From NCBI GenBank assembly GCA_005893185.1, contig VBOS01000107.1, positions 780 through 9,049 of the forward strand: a DNA stretch of 8,270 nucleotides. The letters are read 5' to 3'. The position numbers and the translations under genes are program-made. Shown piece by piece: positions 1-4,914 of the stretch (the first letter of the stretch is position 1; each line of letters opens with the position of its first letter). The notes beneath the pieces were generated by a model. That model saw nothing but the letters and a program-made list of their open reading frames with translations. It was not told where the DNA came from and did no database searches. This DNA is from Candidatus Eiseniibacteriota bacterium (GTDB taxonomy: Bacteria; Eisenbacteria; RBG-16-71-46).

Positions 1-1
1 C

Positions 2-199
2 ACGCGGAGCGGCGAGGTGATGGTCGTGGTGGGCGGCGACCTCGAAGACAACCAGCGCGTGTTCCGCGAGCTCACGCGGGTCGGGACCGTGCGCTCGAAA
101 TACGCGATGCCCTACGAGCAGGACATGCCGATCTACATCGGCCGCGGCCTCAAGATCCCCATGCGCGAGCTGTGGCCGATCGTGAAGATGTACGTGTAG
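2..199 (+). CDS. C-terminal end of a GT39-type membrane glycosyltransferase (partial)
   Basis: Only the last 65 codons are present. The frame is open to the left edge and stops at TAG 197-199. The tail reads GGDLEDNQRVF, then YAMPYEQDMPIYIGRGLK and finally ELWPIVKMYV. The combination PYE-x-PIYIxRGLK followed by ELWPxxK is what I recall from the C-terminal periplasmic end of glycosyltransferase family 39 / PMT-like proteins. These are polytopic membrane enzymes that transfer sugars from polyprenyl-phosphate donors. No membrane segment, active site or sugar specificity can be seen here, because the catalytic N-terminal part lies outside the window. A GTG-ATG pair at 17-22 is an internal position and not a credible start, since the family motif region begins there without any leader. 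The gene converges on icd with a 31-bp gap. The family assignment is from memory of the tail signature and is moderately sure. Confidence 0.66.
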   Translation, partial: TRSGEVMVVVGGDLEDNQRVFRELTRVGTVRSKYAMPYEQDMPIYIGRGLKIPMRELWPIVKMYV

Positions 200-219
200 G
201 CGGACCGGCTTCGATCCGC
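200..219. terminator. Weak hairpin between convergent genes
   Basis: The 31-bp gap between the glycosyltransferase stop and the icd stop holds GCGGA (200-204) and TCCGC (215-219), with an inner CG/CG pair after one mismatch. A second option pairs GGCGGA (199-204) with TCCGCC (222-227). There is no T-tract of note, so a bidirectional terminator is only a guess from position. Confidence 0.25.
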
Positions 220-230
220 ACTCCGCCGCT

Positions 231-1478
231 TTACCTCGGGGCCACCGCCATGCCAGGGCTCGTCCCGAGCTTCGCGCGCAGCCGCTCCGCGATCGCCTCG
301 ATGAAGCCCTGGGTGCTCACGTGGCCGCCGGGCGCCGGGTCGGCGATCGACGCCAGGTCCTTGGTCATCGTTCCGGACTCGATGGTCTCGAGCGCGGAGG
401 CCTCCAGGGCGCGCGCGAAATGCGTGATCTCGGGCGTCTCGTCCAGCTCGCCGCGCTTCGCGATCGCGCCGGTCCACGCGAAGATCGTGGCGGTCGAGTT
501 GGTCGAGGTCGCCTCGCCACGCTCGTGCTTGCGGAAGTGCCGGGTCACGGTGCCGTGGGCCGCCTCGAACTCGAACAGCCCGTCGGGCGACACGAGCACG
601 GACGTCATGAGTCCCAGGCTTCCAAATCCGGAAGCCACCATGTCGCTCATCACGTCGCCGTCGTAGTTCATGCACGCCCACAGGAAGCCGCCGGGGCTGC
701 GCACGACCTTGGCGACCGCGTCGTCGATCAGCATGTAGATGTACTGGATCCCGGCCTTCTGGAAGTCGGCGCGGCGCGCGTCGGTCTCCTGCCGGAAGAT
801 CTCGCGGAACGTGCCGTGGTAGATCTTGGCGATCGTGTCCTTGGCGCTGAACCACATGTCCACGCGCTCGGCGAGCGCGTAGTTGATGCAGGCGCGCGCG
901 AACGAGCGGATCGAGCTGTCGATGTTGTGCACGCCGCGCACGATTCCGGGGCCCTTGAACTCGTGCACGACCAGCGACTGCGGCGCGCCGCCGCCGGCCG
1001 GAGTGTAGACCATGTCCACGCGGCCGGCGCCGGGGATCTTCATCTCGGCGCTCTTGTAGATGTCGCCGTAAGCGTGGCGCCCGATCACGATCGGCTTGAC
1101 CCACGAGCGCACCGTGGGCGGCACATTGTGGACGAGCAGGGGTTTCCGGAACACCGTGCCGTCGAGCAGCGCGCGGATCGTCGCGTTGGGCGAGGGCCAT
1201 GCCCGCTTGAGCTTGTATTCGTCGACGCGCGCCGTGTCGGGCGTGATGGTCGCGCACTTCACGCCCACGCCGTGCCGCCGGATGGCCTCGGCCGCATGCA
1301 CCGTGACCGCGTCGTCCGTGCGATCGCGCGAGAGCACGTGGAGGTCGTAGCGCTCGAGTTTGAGGTCGATGAAGGGCTCGAGGAGCTGGCTCTTCACCAT
1401 GGCCCAGATCACCCGGGTCATCTCGTCGCCGTCGATCTCGACGATGGTGTTCCTTGCCCTCAGCATCGGTTGAATCAT
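231..1478 (-). CDS. icd: NADP-dependent isocitrate dehydrogenase, homodimeric eukaryote-like type
   Basis: This 415-residue cytosolic enzyme oxidatively decarboxylates isocitrate to 2-oxoglutarate and yields NADPH in the TCA cycle. The protein is complete and matches the IDH1/IDH2-like type II subfamily rather than the E. coli Icd type. Visible motifs: EIDGDEMTRVIW (14-25); TITPD (77-81); SPNATIR (96-102) with the substrate Ser96 and Asn98; Arg111; GRHAYGD (133-139) with the equivalent of human Arg132; Tyr141; Lys213; and NYDGDVMSD (271-279), whose Asp275 and Asp279 hold the metal. GTVTRH (309-314) carries the Arg-His pair that selects NADP over NAD in this subfamily. The ATG at 1478 follows a purine-rich GGGGGG, and an in-frame TAG lies three codons upstream, so no longer start is possible. 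A second ATG five codons in (MLRARN) is less likely. The gene is divergent from the transhydrogenase operon, another NADPH-balancing system. The reading frame is intact, unlike its neighbours. Confidence 0.96.
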   Translation of the reverse strand: MIQPMLRARNTIVEIDGDEMTRVIWAMVKSQLLEPFIDLKLERYDLHVLSRDRTDDAVTVHAAEAIRRHGVGVKCATITPDTARVDEYKLKRAWPSPNATIRALLDGTVFRKPLLVHNVPPTVRSWVKPIVIGRHAYGDIYKSAEMKIPGAGRVDMVYTPAGGGAPQSLVVHEFKGPGIVRGVHNIDSSIRSFARACINYALAERVDMWFSAKDTIAKIYHGTFREIFRQETDARRADFQKAGIQYIYMLIDDAVAKVVRSPGGFLWACMNYDGDVMSDMVASGFGSLGLMTSVLVSPDGLFEFEAAHGTVTRHFRKHERGEATSTNSTATIFAWTGAIAKRGELDETPEITHFARALEASALETIESGTMTKDLASIADPAPGGHVSTQGFIEAIAERLRAKLGTSPGMAVAPR

Positions 1479-1536
1479 GCCCCCCTACCAAGCGTCGGCC
1501 TGACCTCCTAAAGGCGATCATCGGCACTCGCCGACC

Positions 1537-1565
1537 ATAACGTTATCAGATGGGCGGTCGACCGC
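1537..1565. promoter_or_regulatory. Paired palindromes near the icd promoter, possible operator
   Basis: Two perfect palindromes lie 7 bp apart: ATAACGTTAT (1537-1546) and GCGGTCGACCGC (1554-1565). The first is the only AT-rich patch near icd. Read on the minus strand it supplies TAACGT or TATGGT as a possible -10 about 60 bp before the icd start. No good -35 is visible at the right spacing. An operator role is inference from symmetry and position. Confidence 0.3.
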
Positions 1566-1795
1566 GCGAGCGGCCCGCCTGCCGCCCGCGTCCCCCAGGC
1601 GGGATGAGGCCCGGCGCGCGCGTTCGCCCGGTGCTTCAGGCCCTTCGCGAAGCTGCCGAAACCTGACATCGCGACCGTTCGCATGTCACCCTGTCAGGGG
1701 CGGCGTTCCGCGCGCCGGCGTGGGCAGAATCCTTCGGCCATTGCGTGGGTTCCGGCCGCAGACCGCGCGGGCCCAGTCGCGCCGGACGCCGAACC

Positions 1796-1825
1796 GTGAC
1801 AGCCCGGCATGCCCGGTGCAATAGT
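1796..1825 (+). promoter_or_regulatory. Possible sigma-70-like promoter of the pnt operon
   Basis: GTGACA (1796-1801, five of six matches to TTGACA) is followed after 18 bp by AATAGT (1820-1825, four of six matches to TATAAT). That puts a start site near 1832, about 50 bp before the pntAA ATG. The -35 element forms an inverted repeat with TGTCAC at 1833-1838, so a dimeric repressor covering the promoter is conceivable. GC-rich lineages often deviate from this consensus. Confidence 0.35.
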
Positions 1826-1874
1826 GAGGCCGTGTCACGCCCTTCGGTTTGCAGGCCCGCTCCGCCGCTGCTAC

Positions 1875-1881
1875 AAGGAGG
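1875..1881 (+). promoter_or_regulatory. Strong ribosome binding site of pntAA
   Basis: AAGGAGG lies three bases before the ATG at 1885. It is the strongest Shine-Dalgarno match for any gene here and fixes the pntAA start. Confidence 0.8.
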
Positions 1882-1884
1882 ACC

Positions 1885-2304
1885 ATGCGCATTGTAGTGC
1901 CGCGGGAGATGGCGCCCGGCGAGAACCGGGTCGCGCTCGTGCCCGACACCGTGGCCCGCCTCGCCAAAGCCGGGTTCGATTTGCAGGTCGAGACCGGGGC
2001 CGGGGTGGCCGCCGGGTTCACCGACGACGCCTATCGTGAAGCCGGCGCGACGATTGCGCAGGCCGCCGCCGGGCTGTTCGGGAGCGCCGACGTCACGCTC
2101 AAGGTCCGCGCTCCCATGGCGGTGGCGGGTGGTGTGCACGAAGCCGACCTCCTGAAGGAGGGCTCGGCGCTCATCGCGTTCCTCGGCCGCGACACCCATT
2201 CGGATCTGGCGCGCAGGTTGACCGCGCGGGCATCCGCGCATTCTCGATGGAGATGGTCCCGCGCATCTCGCGCGCGCAGAAGATGGACGCGCTCTCATCG
2301 ATGA
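1885..2304 (+). CDS. pntAA: Transhydrogenase alpha-1 subunit PntAA, N-terminal part (gene frameshifted at about 2228)
   Basis: This is the 5' part of the NAD(H)-binding subunit (domain I) of proton-translocating NAD(P) transhydrogenase, a peripheral cytoplasmic protein. The start MRIVVPREMAPGENRVALVP is the family N-terminus (MRIGIPRE...RVAATP in E. coli), and the similarity runs to about residue 115 (LARRLTAR). After that the frame turns into unrelated Arg/Ser-rich sequence and stops at 2302-2304. The homologous continuation (GIRAFSMEMVPRISRAQ) sits in another frame beginning at GGC 2229. Restoring one G in the run at 2228-2230 fuses the two parts into a 381-residue protein. In that reconstruction Arg127, Gln132, Asp135 and Ser138 fall at exactly the numbers of the Rhodospirillum rubrum enzyme, so the lesion is a single missing base and not a gene boundary. 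Real mutation and sequencing error cannot be told apart here. Confidence 0.88.
   Translation: MRIVVPREMAPGENRVALVPDTVARLAKAGFDLQVETGAGVAAGFTDDAYREAGATIAQAAAGLFGSADVTLKVRAPMAVAGGVHEADLLKEGSALIAFLGRDTHSDLARRLTARASAHSRWRWSRASRARRRWTRSHR
2218..2234 (+). other. Frameshift site in pntAA
   Basis: The coding frame moves from the one starting at 1885 to the one containing ATG 2247. The shortest repair is one extra G in the GGG run at 2228-2230, giving codons for ARGIRAFSMEM. No slippery heptamer or downstream pseudoknot is evident, so programmed frameshifting is unlikely. Confidence 0.85.
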
Positions 2305-3029
2305 GCACGGCGGTCGGCTACAAGGCCGCGCTGCTCGCCGCCGGCTCGCTCGGCAAGTTCTTCCCGCTGCTCATGACCGCGGCCGGCACCATCGCCCCCG
2401 CGCGCGTGTTTGTGATCGGCGCGGGCGTGGCCGGCCTGCAGGCGATCGCCACCTCGCGACGTCTCGGCGCGGTGGTCGAGGCCTTCGACGTGCGCCCCGC
2501 CGTGCGCGAGGAGGTGCAGAGCCTGGGCGCGACCTTCGTGGCCCCCGACCTGGTGGCAGAGGCTGCGGTGGACAAGGGCGGCTACGCCAAGGCGCTCTCC
2601 GAGGAGCAGCACGCGCGCGAGCAGAAGCTGCTCGAGGAGCGCGTGAAGATGAACGACGTCGTGATCACGACCGCGATGATCCCGGGCAAGCCCGCGCCGC
2701 GGCTCATCACGGCCGCGATGGTTCGGCAGATGAAGCCCGGCTCTGTGATCGTGGATCTCGCGGCGGAGACCGGCGGCAACTGCGAGCTGACCCGGCCCGG
2801 CGAAAAGATCGTCGCGCACGAGGTCACGATCATCGGCTTCCTCGACCTGGCAACCATGCTCCCGACCCACGCGAGCCAGATGTACTCGCGCAACATCTCG
2901 GCGCTGCTCCTTCACCTCGTGAAGGACGGCCAGCTCGCCCCCGACTTCGATGACGAGATCACGCGCGAGAGCTGCTTCACCCGCGGAACCAAGCCGTCGG
3001 AGATGGCCGCCGCGCGGAGCGGATCGTGA
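2229..3029 (+). CDS. pntAA: Transhydrogenase alpha-1 subunit PntAA, C-terminal part (downstream of the frameshift)
   Basis: This is the rest of domain I, in frame from GGC 2229. The first start codon in this frame is ATG 2247, which an automatic caller would use, but it has no credible ribosome site and lies inside a conserved motif. Visible elements: VPRISRAQKMDALSS, the loop that contacts the nicotinamide (the RQD triad); VIGAGVAGLQAIATSRRLGA, the Rossmann fingerprint for NAD; then FDVRP, whose Asp (202 in the joined protein) binds the adenosine ribose; TTAMIPGKPAP; and SVIVDLAAETGGNCE. The protein ends after domain I with no membrane segments, as in three-subunit transhydrogenases. E. coli PntA, by contrast, continues into the membrane. 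The last five codons lie inside a 20-bp direct repeat that recurs at the start of pntAB. Identity is very sure, and only the functional state is open. Confidence 0.9.
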   Translation, partial: GIRAFSMEMVPRISRAQKMDALSSMSTAVGYKAALLAAGSLGKFFPLLMTAAGTIAPARVFVIGAGVAGLQAIATSRRLGAVVEAFDVRPAVREEVQSLGATFVAPDLVAEAAVDKGGYAKALSEEQHAREQKLLEERVKMNDVVITTAMIPGKPAPRLITAAMVRQMKPGSVIVDLAAETGGNCELTRPGEKIVAHEVTIIGFLDLATMLPTHASQMYSRNISALLLHLVKDGQLAPDFDDEITRESCFTRGTKPSEMAAARSGS

Positions 3030-3077
3030 GCGCCGGCCGGGGCGGAGCGACCGCCATGCGGAGCGGATCGTGAGCGC
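3014..3077 (+). repeat. 20-bp direct repeat duplicating the pntAA/pntAB junction
   Basis: The identical 20-mer gcggagcggatcgtgagcgc occurs at 3014-3033 and 3058-3077, offset 44 bp. Copy 1 contains the pntAA stop TGA (3027-3029) overlapping a GTG (3026-3028). Copy 2 contains the real GTG start of pntAB (3070-3072). As a result, the GTG of copy 1 opens a 15-codon mini-frame. Its TGA (3071-3073) overlaps the pntAB GTG in the same GTGA arrangement. A third partial copy, GCGGAGCG, lies at 3042-3049. This looks like a small tandem duplication of the translation-initiation site. Confidence 0.85.
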
Positions 3078-3369
3078 GATCCTGCTCGCCGAGATCTACG
3101 TGTTCGTGCTCGCGATGTTCGTGGGCTTCGAGGTGATCTCCAAGGTCCCGGTCGTCCTCCACACGCCGCTCATGTCGGGCACCAACGCGATCCACGGCAT
3201 CGTGATGCTGGGCGGCGTCCTGGTGCTGGCGACCGCGAACACGCCGCTGCTGACGGTGCTCGGCTTCGTGGCGGTCGTGCTCGGCGCGATGAACCTGTTC
3301 GGCGGCTTCGTGGTCACCGACCGCATGCTCGAGATGTTCAAGGCCAGGAAGCCCCCGGGGAAGCGTTGA
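3070..3369 (+). CDS. pntAB: Transhydrogenase alpha-2 subunit PntAB (membrane subunit)
   Basis: This is a small inner-membrane subunit of 99 residues. It supplies part of domain II, the proton channel of transhydrogenase, between the NAD-binding PntAA and the NADP-binding PntB. Three hydrophobic stretches are visible, at about residues 3-23, 39-58 and 60-80. The central signature is EVISKVPVVLHTPLMSGTNA, the family's conserved EVI-x-KVP...HTPLMSGTNAI/HGI region. His42 lies in NAIHGIV and is the probable proton-channel histidine in three-subunit enzymes. The start is GTG 3070, with a GGAG about 6 bases upstream; it gives the usual short N-terminus before the first membrane helix. A longer open frame reaching back to 2950 is only read-through of the pntAA 3' end. 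The stop TGA (3367-3369) shares its last base with the ATG of pntB, indicating translational coupling. The gene is intact, unlike pntAA and pntB. Confidence 0.93.
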   Translation: MSAILLAEIYVFVLAMFVGFEVISKVPVVLHTPLMSGTNAIHGIVMLGGVLVLATANTPLLTVLGFVAVVLGAMNLFGGFVVTDRMLEMFKARKPPGKR

Positions 3370-4577
3370 TGGGCCGCGCCCCCACCCTCCCATTCCTGTT
3401 CCACGCCGCCTACCTGCTCTCGGCGGTCCTGTTCATCGTCGGGCTCAAGTTCCTGAGCTCCCCCGCGAGCGCGCGCCGCGGCAACGGCGTCGCGGCGCTC
3501 GGCATGACGGCGGCTGTGCTCACCACCCTCGTCGGACTGTGGCTGCCGGGGTCGGGGTTTCACCATCACGGGCTGATCCTCGGCGGAATCGCGCTCGGAG
3601 CTGTGCTGGGCAGCGTCGGCGCGCGCCGCGTGCAGATGACCGACATGCCGCAGATGGTGGCGCTGCTGAACGGATTCGGCGGCGGCTCGGCCGCGCTCAT
3701 CTCCACCGCGGAGTTCCTGCACGCCGCCTCCGCCGGCGAGGCGCCGGGCGCCACCGCCGCGGTCTCGACCATGTTCGGCTGCATCATCGGCTCGATCTCG
3801 TTCAGCGGCAGCCTGATCGCCTTCGGCAAGCTCCAGGGGATCATCTCCGAGAAGGCCATCCTCTCGACCGCGCAGAAGGCCGCGAGCGTCTTGGTGTTCG
3901 TGGGGTTGCTGGCCACCGTCGCCATGATCGCGATGGGCGGTGGTGCGCCGTGGTTCCTGACCCTGCTCGGCGGCTCGCTGCTGTTCGGCGTTCTCATGGT
4001 GATCCCGATCGGCGGCGCCGACATGCCGGTCGTGATCTCGCTGCTCAACTCCTTCACCGGGCTCGCGGTCGCGGCCACCGGGTTCGTGCTCTCGAACAAC
4101 GCGCTCATCATCAGCGGCACGCTGGTGGGCGCATCGGGCACGCTGCTCACCATGTTGATGTGCAAGGCGATGAACCGCTCGCTCACCAACGTGCTGTTCG
4201 CGGGCGTGGGCGCCGGCGCCCCCGCCGCGGCCGCCGCAGGAACCCCGGCCGGGGCGAAGAAGAACGTGCGCGAGGTGAGCGTCGAGGACGCGGCGGTGCT
4301 GCTCGCCAACATCCACTCGCTGATCGTCGTCCCCGGCTACGGCATGGCGGTGGCGCAGGCGCAGCACGCGGTTCGCGAGCTGGCGGACCTGCTGCAGAAG
4401 AAGGGTGTCGAGGTGAAGTACGCGATCCACCCGGTCGCGGGGCGCATGCCCGGGCACATGAACGTGCTGCTCGCAGAGGCCAACGTGCCCTACGACCAGC
4501 TCTTCGATCTGGACCAGATCAATCCCGACTTCGAGCATACCGACGTCGCGCTCGTGATCGGCGCCAACAGCACGTGA
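3369..4577 (+). CDS. pntB: Transhydrogenase beta subunit PntB, truncated by deletion/frameshift
   Basis: PntB is the integral-membrane subunit. It carries the remaining channel helices (domain II) and the NADP(H)-binding domain III. The ATG at 3369 overlaps the pntAB stop (TGATG); a TTG just before it is not the likely start. Residues 5-290 form the membrane part, including QMTDMPQMVALLNGFGGG, FSGSLIAFGKL and GGADMPVVISLLNSFTG. The last keeps the conserved channel Asn and Asp. After an Ala/Gly/Pro/Lys linker (about 285-305), domain III begins with NIHSLIVVPGYGMAVAQAQ, the glycine-rich NADP fingerprint, then HPVAGRMPGHMNVLLAEA and ALVIGAN. It should continue with DTVNPA and SPIAGMP, but the frame ends at GAN-Ser-Thr-stop. 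The expected tail follows in another frame. As read, NADP(H) binding would be lost. Confidence 0.9.
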   Translation: MGRAPTLPFLFHAAYLLSAVLFIVGLKFLSSPASARRGNGVAALGMTAAVLTTLVGLWLPGSGFHHHGLILGGIALGAVLGSVGARRVQMTDMPQMVALLNGFGGGSAALISTAEFLHAASAGEAPGATAAVSTMFGCIIGSISFSGSLIAFGKLQGIISEKAILSTAQKAASVLVFVGLLATVAMIAMGGGAPWFLTLLGGSLLFGVLMVIPIGGADMPVVISLLNSFTGLAVAATGFVLSNNALIISGTLVGASGTLLTMLMCKAMNRSLTNVLFAGVGAGAPAAAAAGTPAGAKKNVREVSVEDAAVLLANIHSLIVVPGYGMAVAQAQHAVRELADLLQKKGVEVKYAIHPVAGRMPGHMNVLLAEANVPYDQLFDLDQINPDFEHTDVALVIGANST

Positions 4578-4720
4578 TCATCGTGAAGCGCAGCATGAAC
4601 CCGGGCTTCGCGGGCGTGGACAACCCGCTCTACTACGAGCCGCGCACCACGATGCTGTTCGGCGACGCGAAGGGCGCGGTCACCAAGCTGGTCGCAGCCC
4701 TCAAGGACGGGAGCGGGTAG
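4574..4720 (+). pseudogene. pntB: Detached C-terminal end of PntB
   Basis: From GTG 4574, a frame different from the main pntB frame encodes VIIVKRSMNPGFAGVDNPLY and then TTMLFGDAKGAV, stopping at TAG 4718-4720. This is the normal PntB C-terminus (E. coli: [27 protein letters not shown]), including the Lys-Arg pair that contacts the 2'-phosphate of NADP. Compared with E. coli PntB, about 28 residues between GAN and VIIVKRSMN are absent. Only 5 bases separate the two parts where about 84 are expected, a net loss of about 79 bp, which explains the frame change. There is no independent start signal, so this piece is probably not made on its own. Confidence 0.85.
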
Positions 4721-4784
4721 GCTCCGTCTCCAAGCGGCTCGCCGGAAAGCGATCCGCCGATTTGCCAAGGCGCCTCCCCGCCGG

Positions 4785-4790
4785 TAGCTT
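4785..4790 (+). promoter_or_regulatory. Possible promoter of the antiporter gene (-10 element)
   Basis: TTGCCA (4762-4767, five of six to the -35 consensus) is followed after 17 bp by TAGCTT (4785-4790, three of six to the -10). A start near 4797 would give a leader of about 118 nt. The evidence is weak, and the antiporter could instead be read through from pnt. Confidence 0.28.
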
Positions 4791-4847
4791 CCGAGCCGTC
4801 TTCAAGGCGATGGAGTTCGCCTCCAACCGCCCCGCCCTGGGGCTGAT

Positions 4848-4889
4848 GACTCCTACCGTGGTCCCATGCGGTGGGAGTCGTTTCGTTTT
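4848..4889 (+). terminator. Rho-independent terminator-like hairpin with T-tract
   Basis: GACTCCTACCG (4848-4858) pairs with CGGTGGGAGTC (4869-4879) over 11 bp with one G-U pair and a 10-nt loop. TTTCGTTTT follows directly (4881-4889), unusual in such GC-rich DNA. It lies 128 bp after the pntB stop and 35 bp before the antiporter ATG. It may end the pnt transcript or act as a conditional terminator for the antiporter. Confidence 0.7.
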
Positions 4890-4905
4890 CTCCCCGCCCA
4901 ACGTT

Positions 4906-4911
4906 GGAGGT
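4906..4911 (+). promoter_or_regulatory. Ribosome binding site of the antiporter gene
   Basis: GGAGGT lies three bases before ATG 4915. It decides against the longer in-frame start at 4762, which has no comparable site. Confidence 0.75.
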
Positions 4912-4914
4912 GCC

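Larger units (their letters stand above)
1479..1884. promoter_or_regulatory. Divergent icd / pnt intergenic control region
   Basis: These 406 bp hold no convincing gene. On the icd side there is an AT-rich palindrome (ATAACGTTAT, 1537-1546) and, 7 bp away, the 12-bp palindrome GCGGTCGACCGC (1554-1565). An SD-like AGGAGGT is read on the minus strand at 1503-1509, farther from the icd ATG than usual. An 8-bp inverted repeat CCCGCCTG / CAGGCGGG (1574-1581 / 1596-1603) follows. On the pnt side, TGACA or TGTCA occurs five times between 1664 and 1837. Both transcripts must start in this region. Any shared regulation is inference. Confidence 0.6.
4721..4914 (+). promoter_or_regulatory. Structured leader before the antiporter gene, candidate attenuator
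   Basis: This 194-bp gap can fold into a series of elements. The first is a bulged stem over the pntB stop (4707-4714 / 4721-4727). The second is a long interrupted stem pairing CGGCTC and GGAA near 4735-4749 with TTCC and GAGCCG near 4789-4798. The third is hairpin AGGCGA/TCGCCT (4805-4810 / 4817-4822). Last comes the terminator-like hairpin at 4848-4879. The loop of the third hairpin holds GGAGT (4812-4816), which can pair with ACTCC (4849-4853), the left arm of the terminator stem. CCTCC (4820-4824) could pair with the antiporter SD (4906-4910). I do not recognise a known riboswitch class. A regulatory role is inference. Confidence 0.4.

Noticed and set aside
321..1511. Long + strand frame opposite icd
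   Set aside because: The minus strand gives a full-length isocitrate dehydrogenase with all active-site residues. The + translation has no recognisable feature.
2218..2260. Programmed ribosomal frameshifting in pntAA
   Set aside because: No slippery heptamer or conserved stimulatory structure is visible, and transhydrogenase is not known to me to use it. Mutation or sequencing error is simpler.
3096..4538. A 480-codon open frame on the - strand opposite pntAB/pntB
   Set aside because: It is a His/Arg/Asp-rich shadow. The + strand carries unmistakable PntAB and PntB motifs.
4762..4914. Antiporter start at 4762, adding 51 N-terminal residues
   Set aside because: The extra residues would be encoded by the hairpin leader and show no family similarity. 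ATG 4915 has GGAGGT at the right spacing and begins directly with the first helix.
4721..4914. A known Na+, Li+ or c-di-AMP riboswitch
   Set aside because: I could not match any remembered consensus core. It is reported only as an unclassified structured leader.
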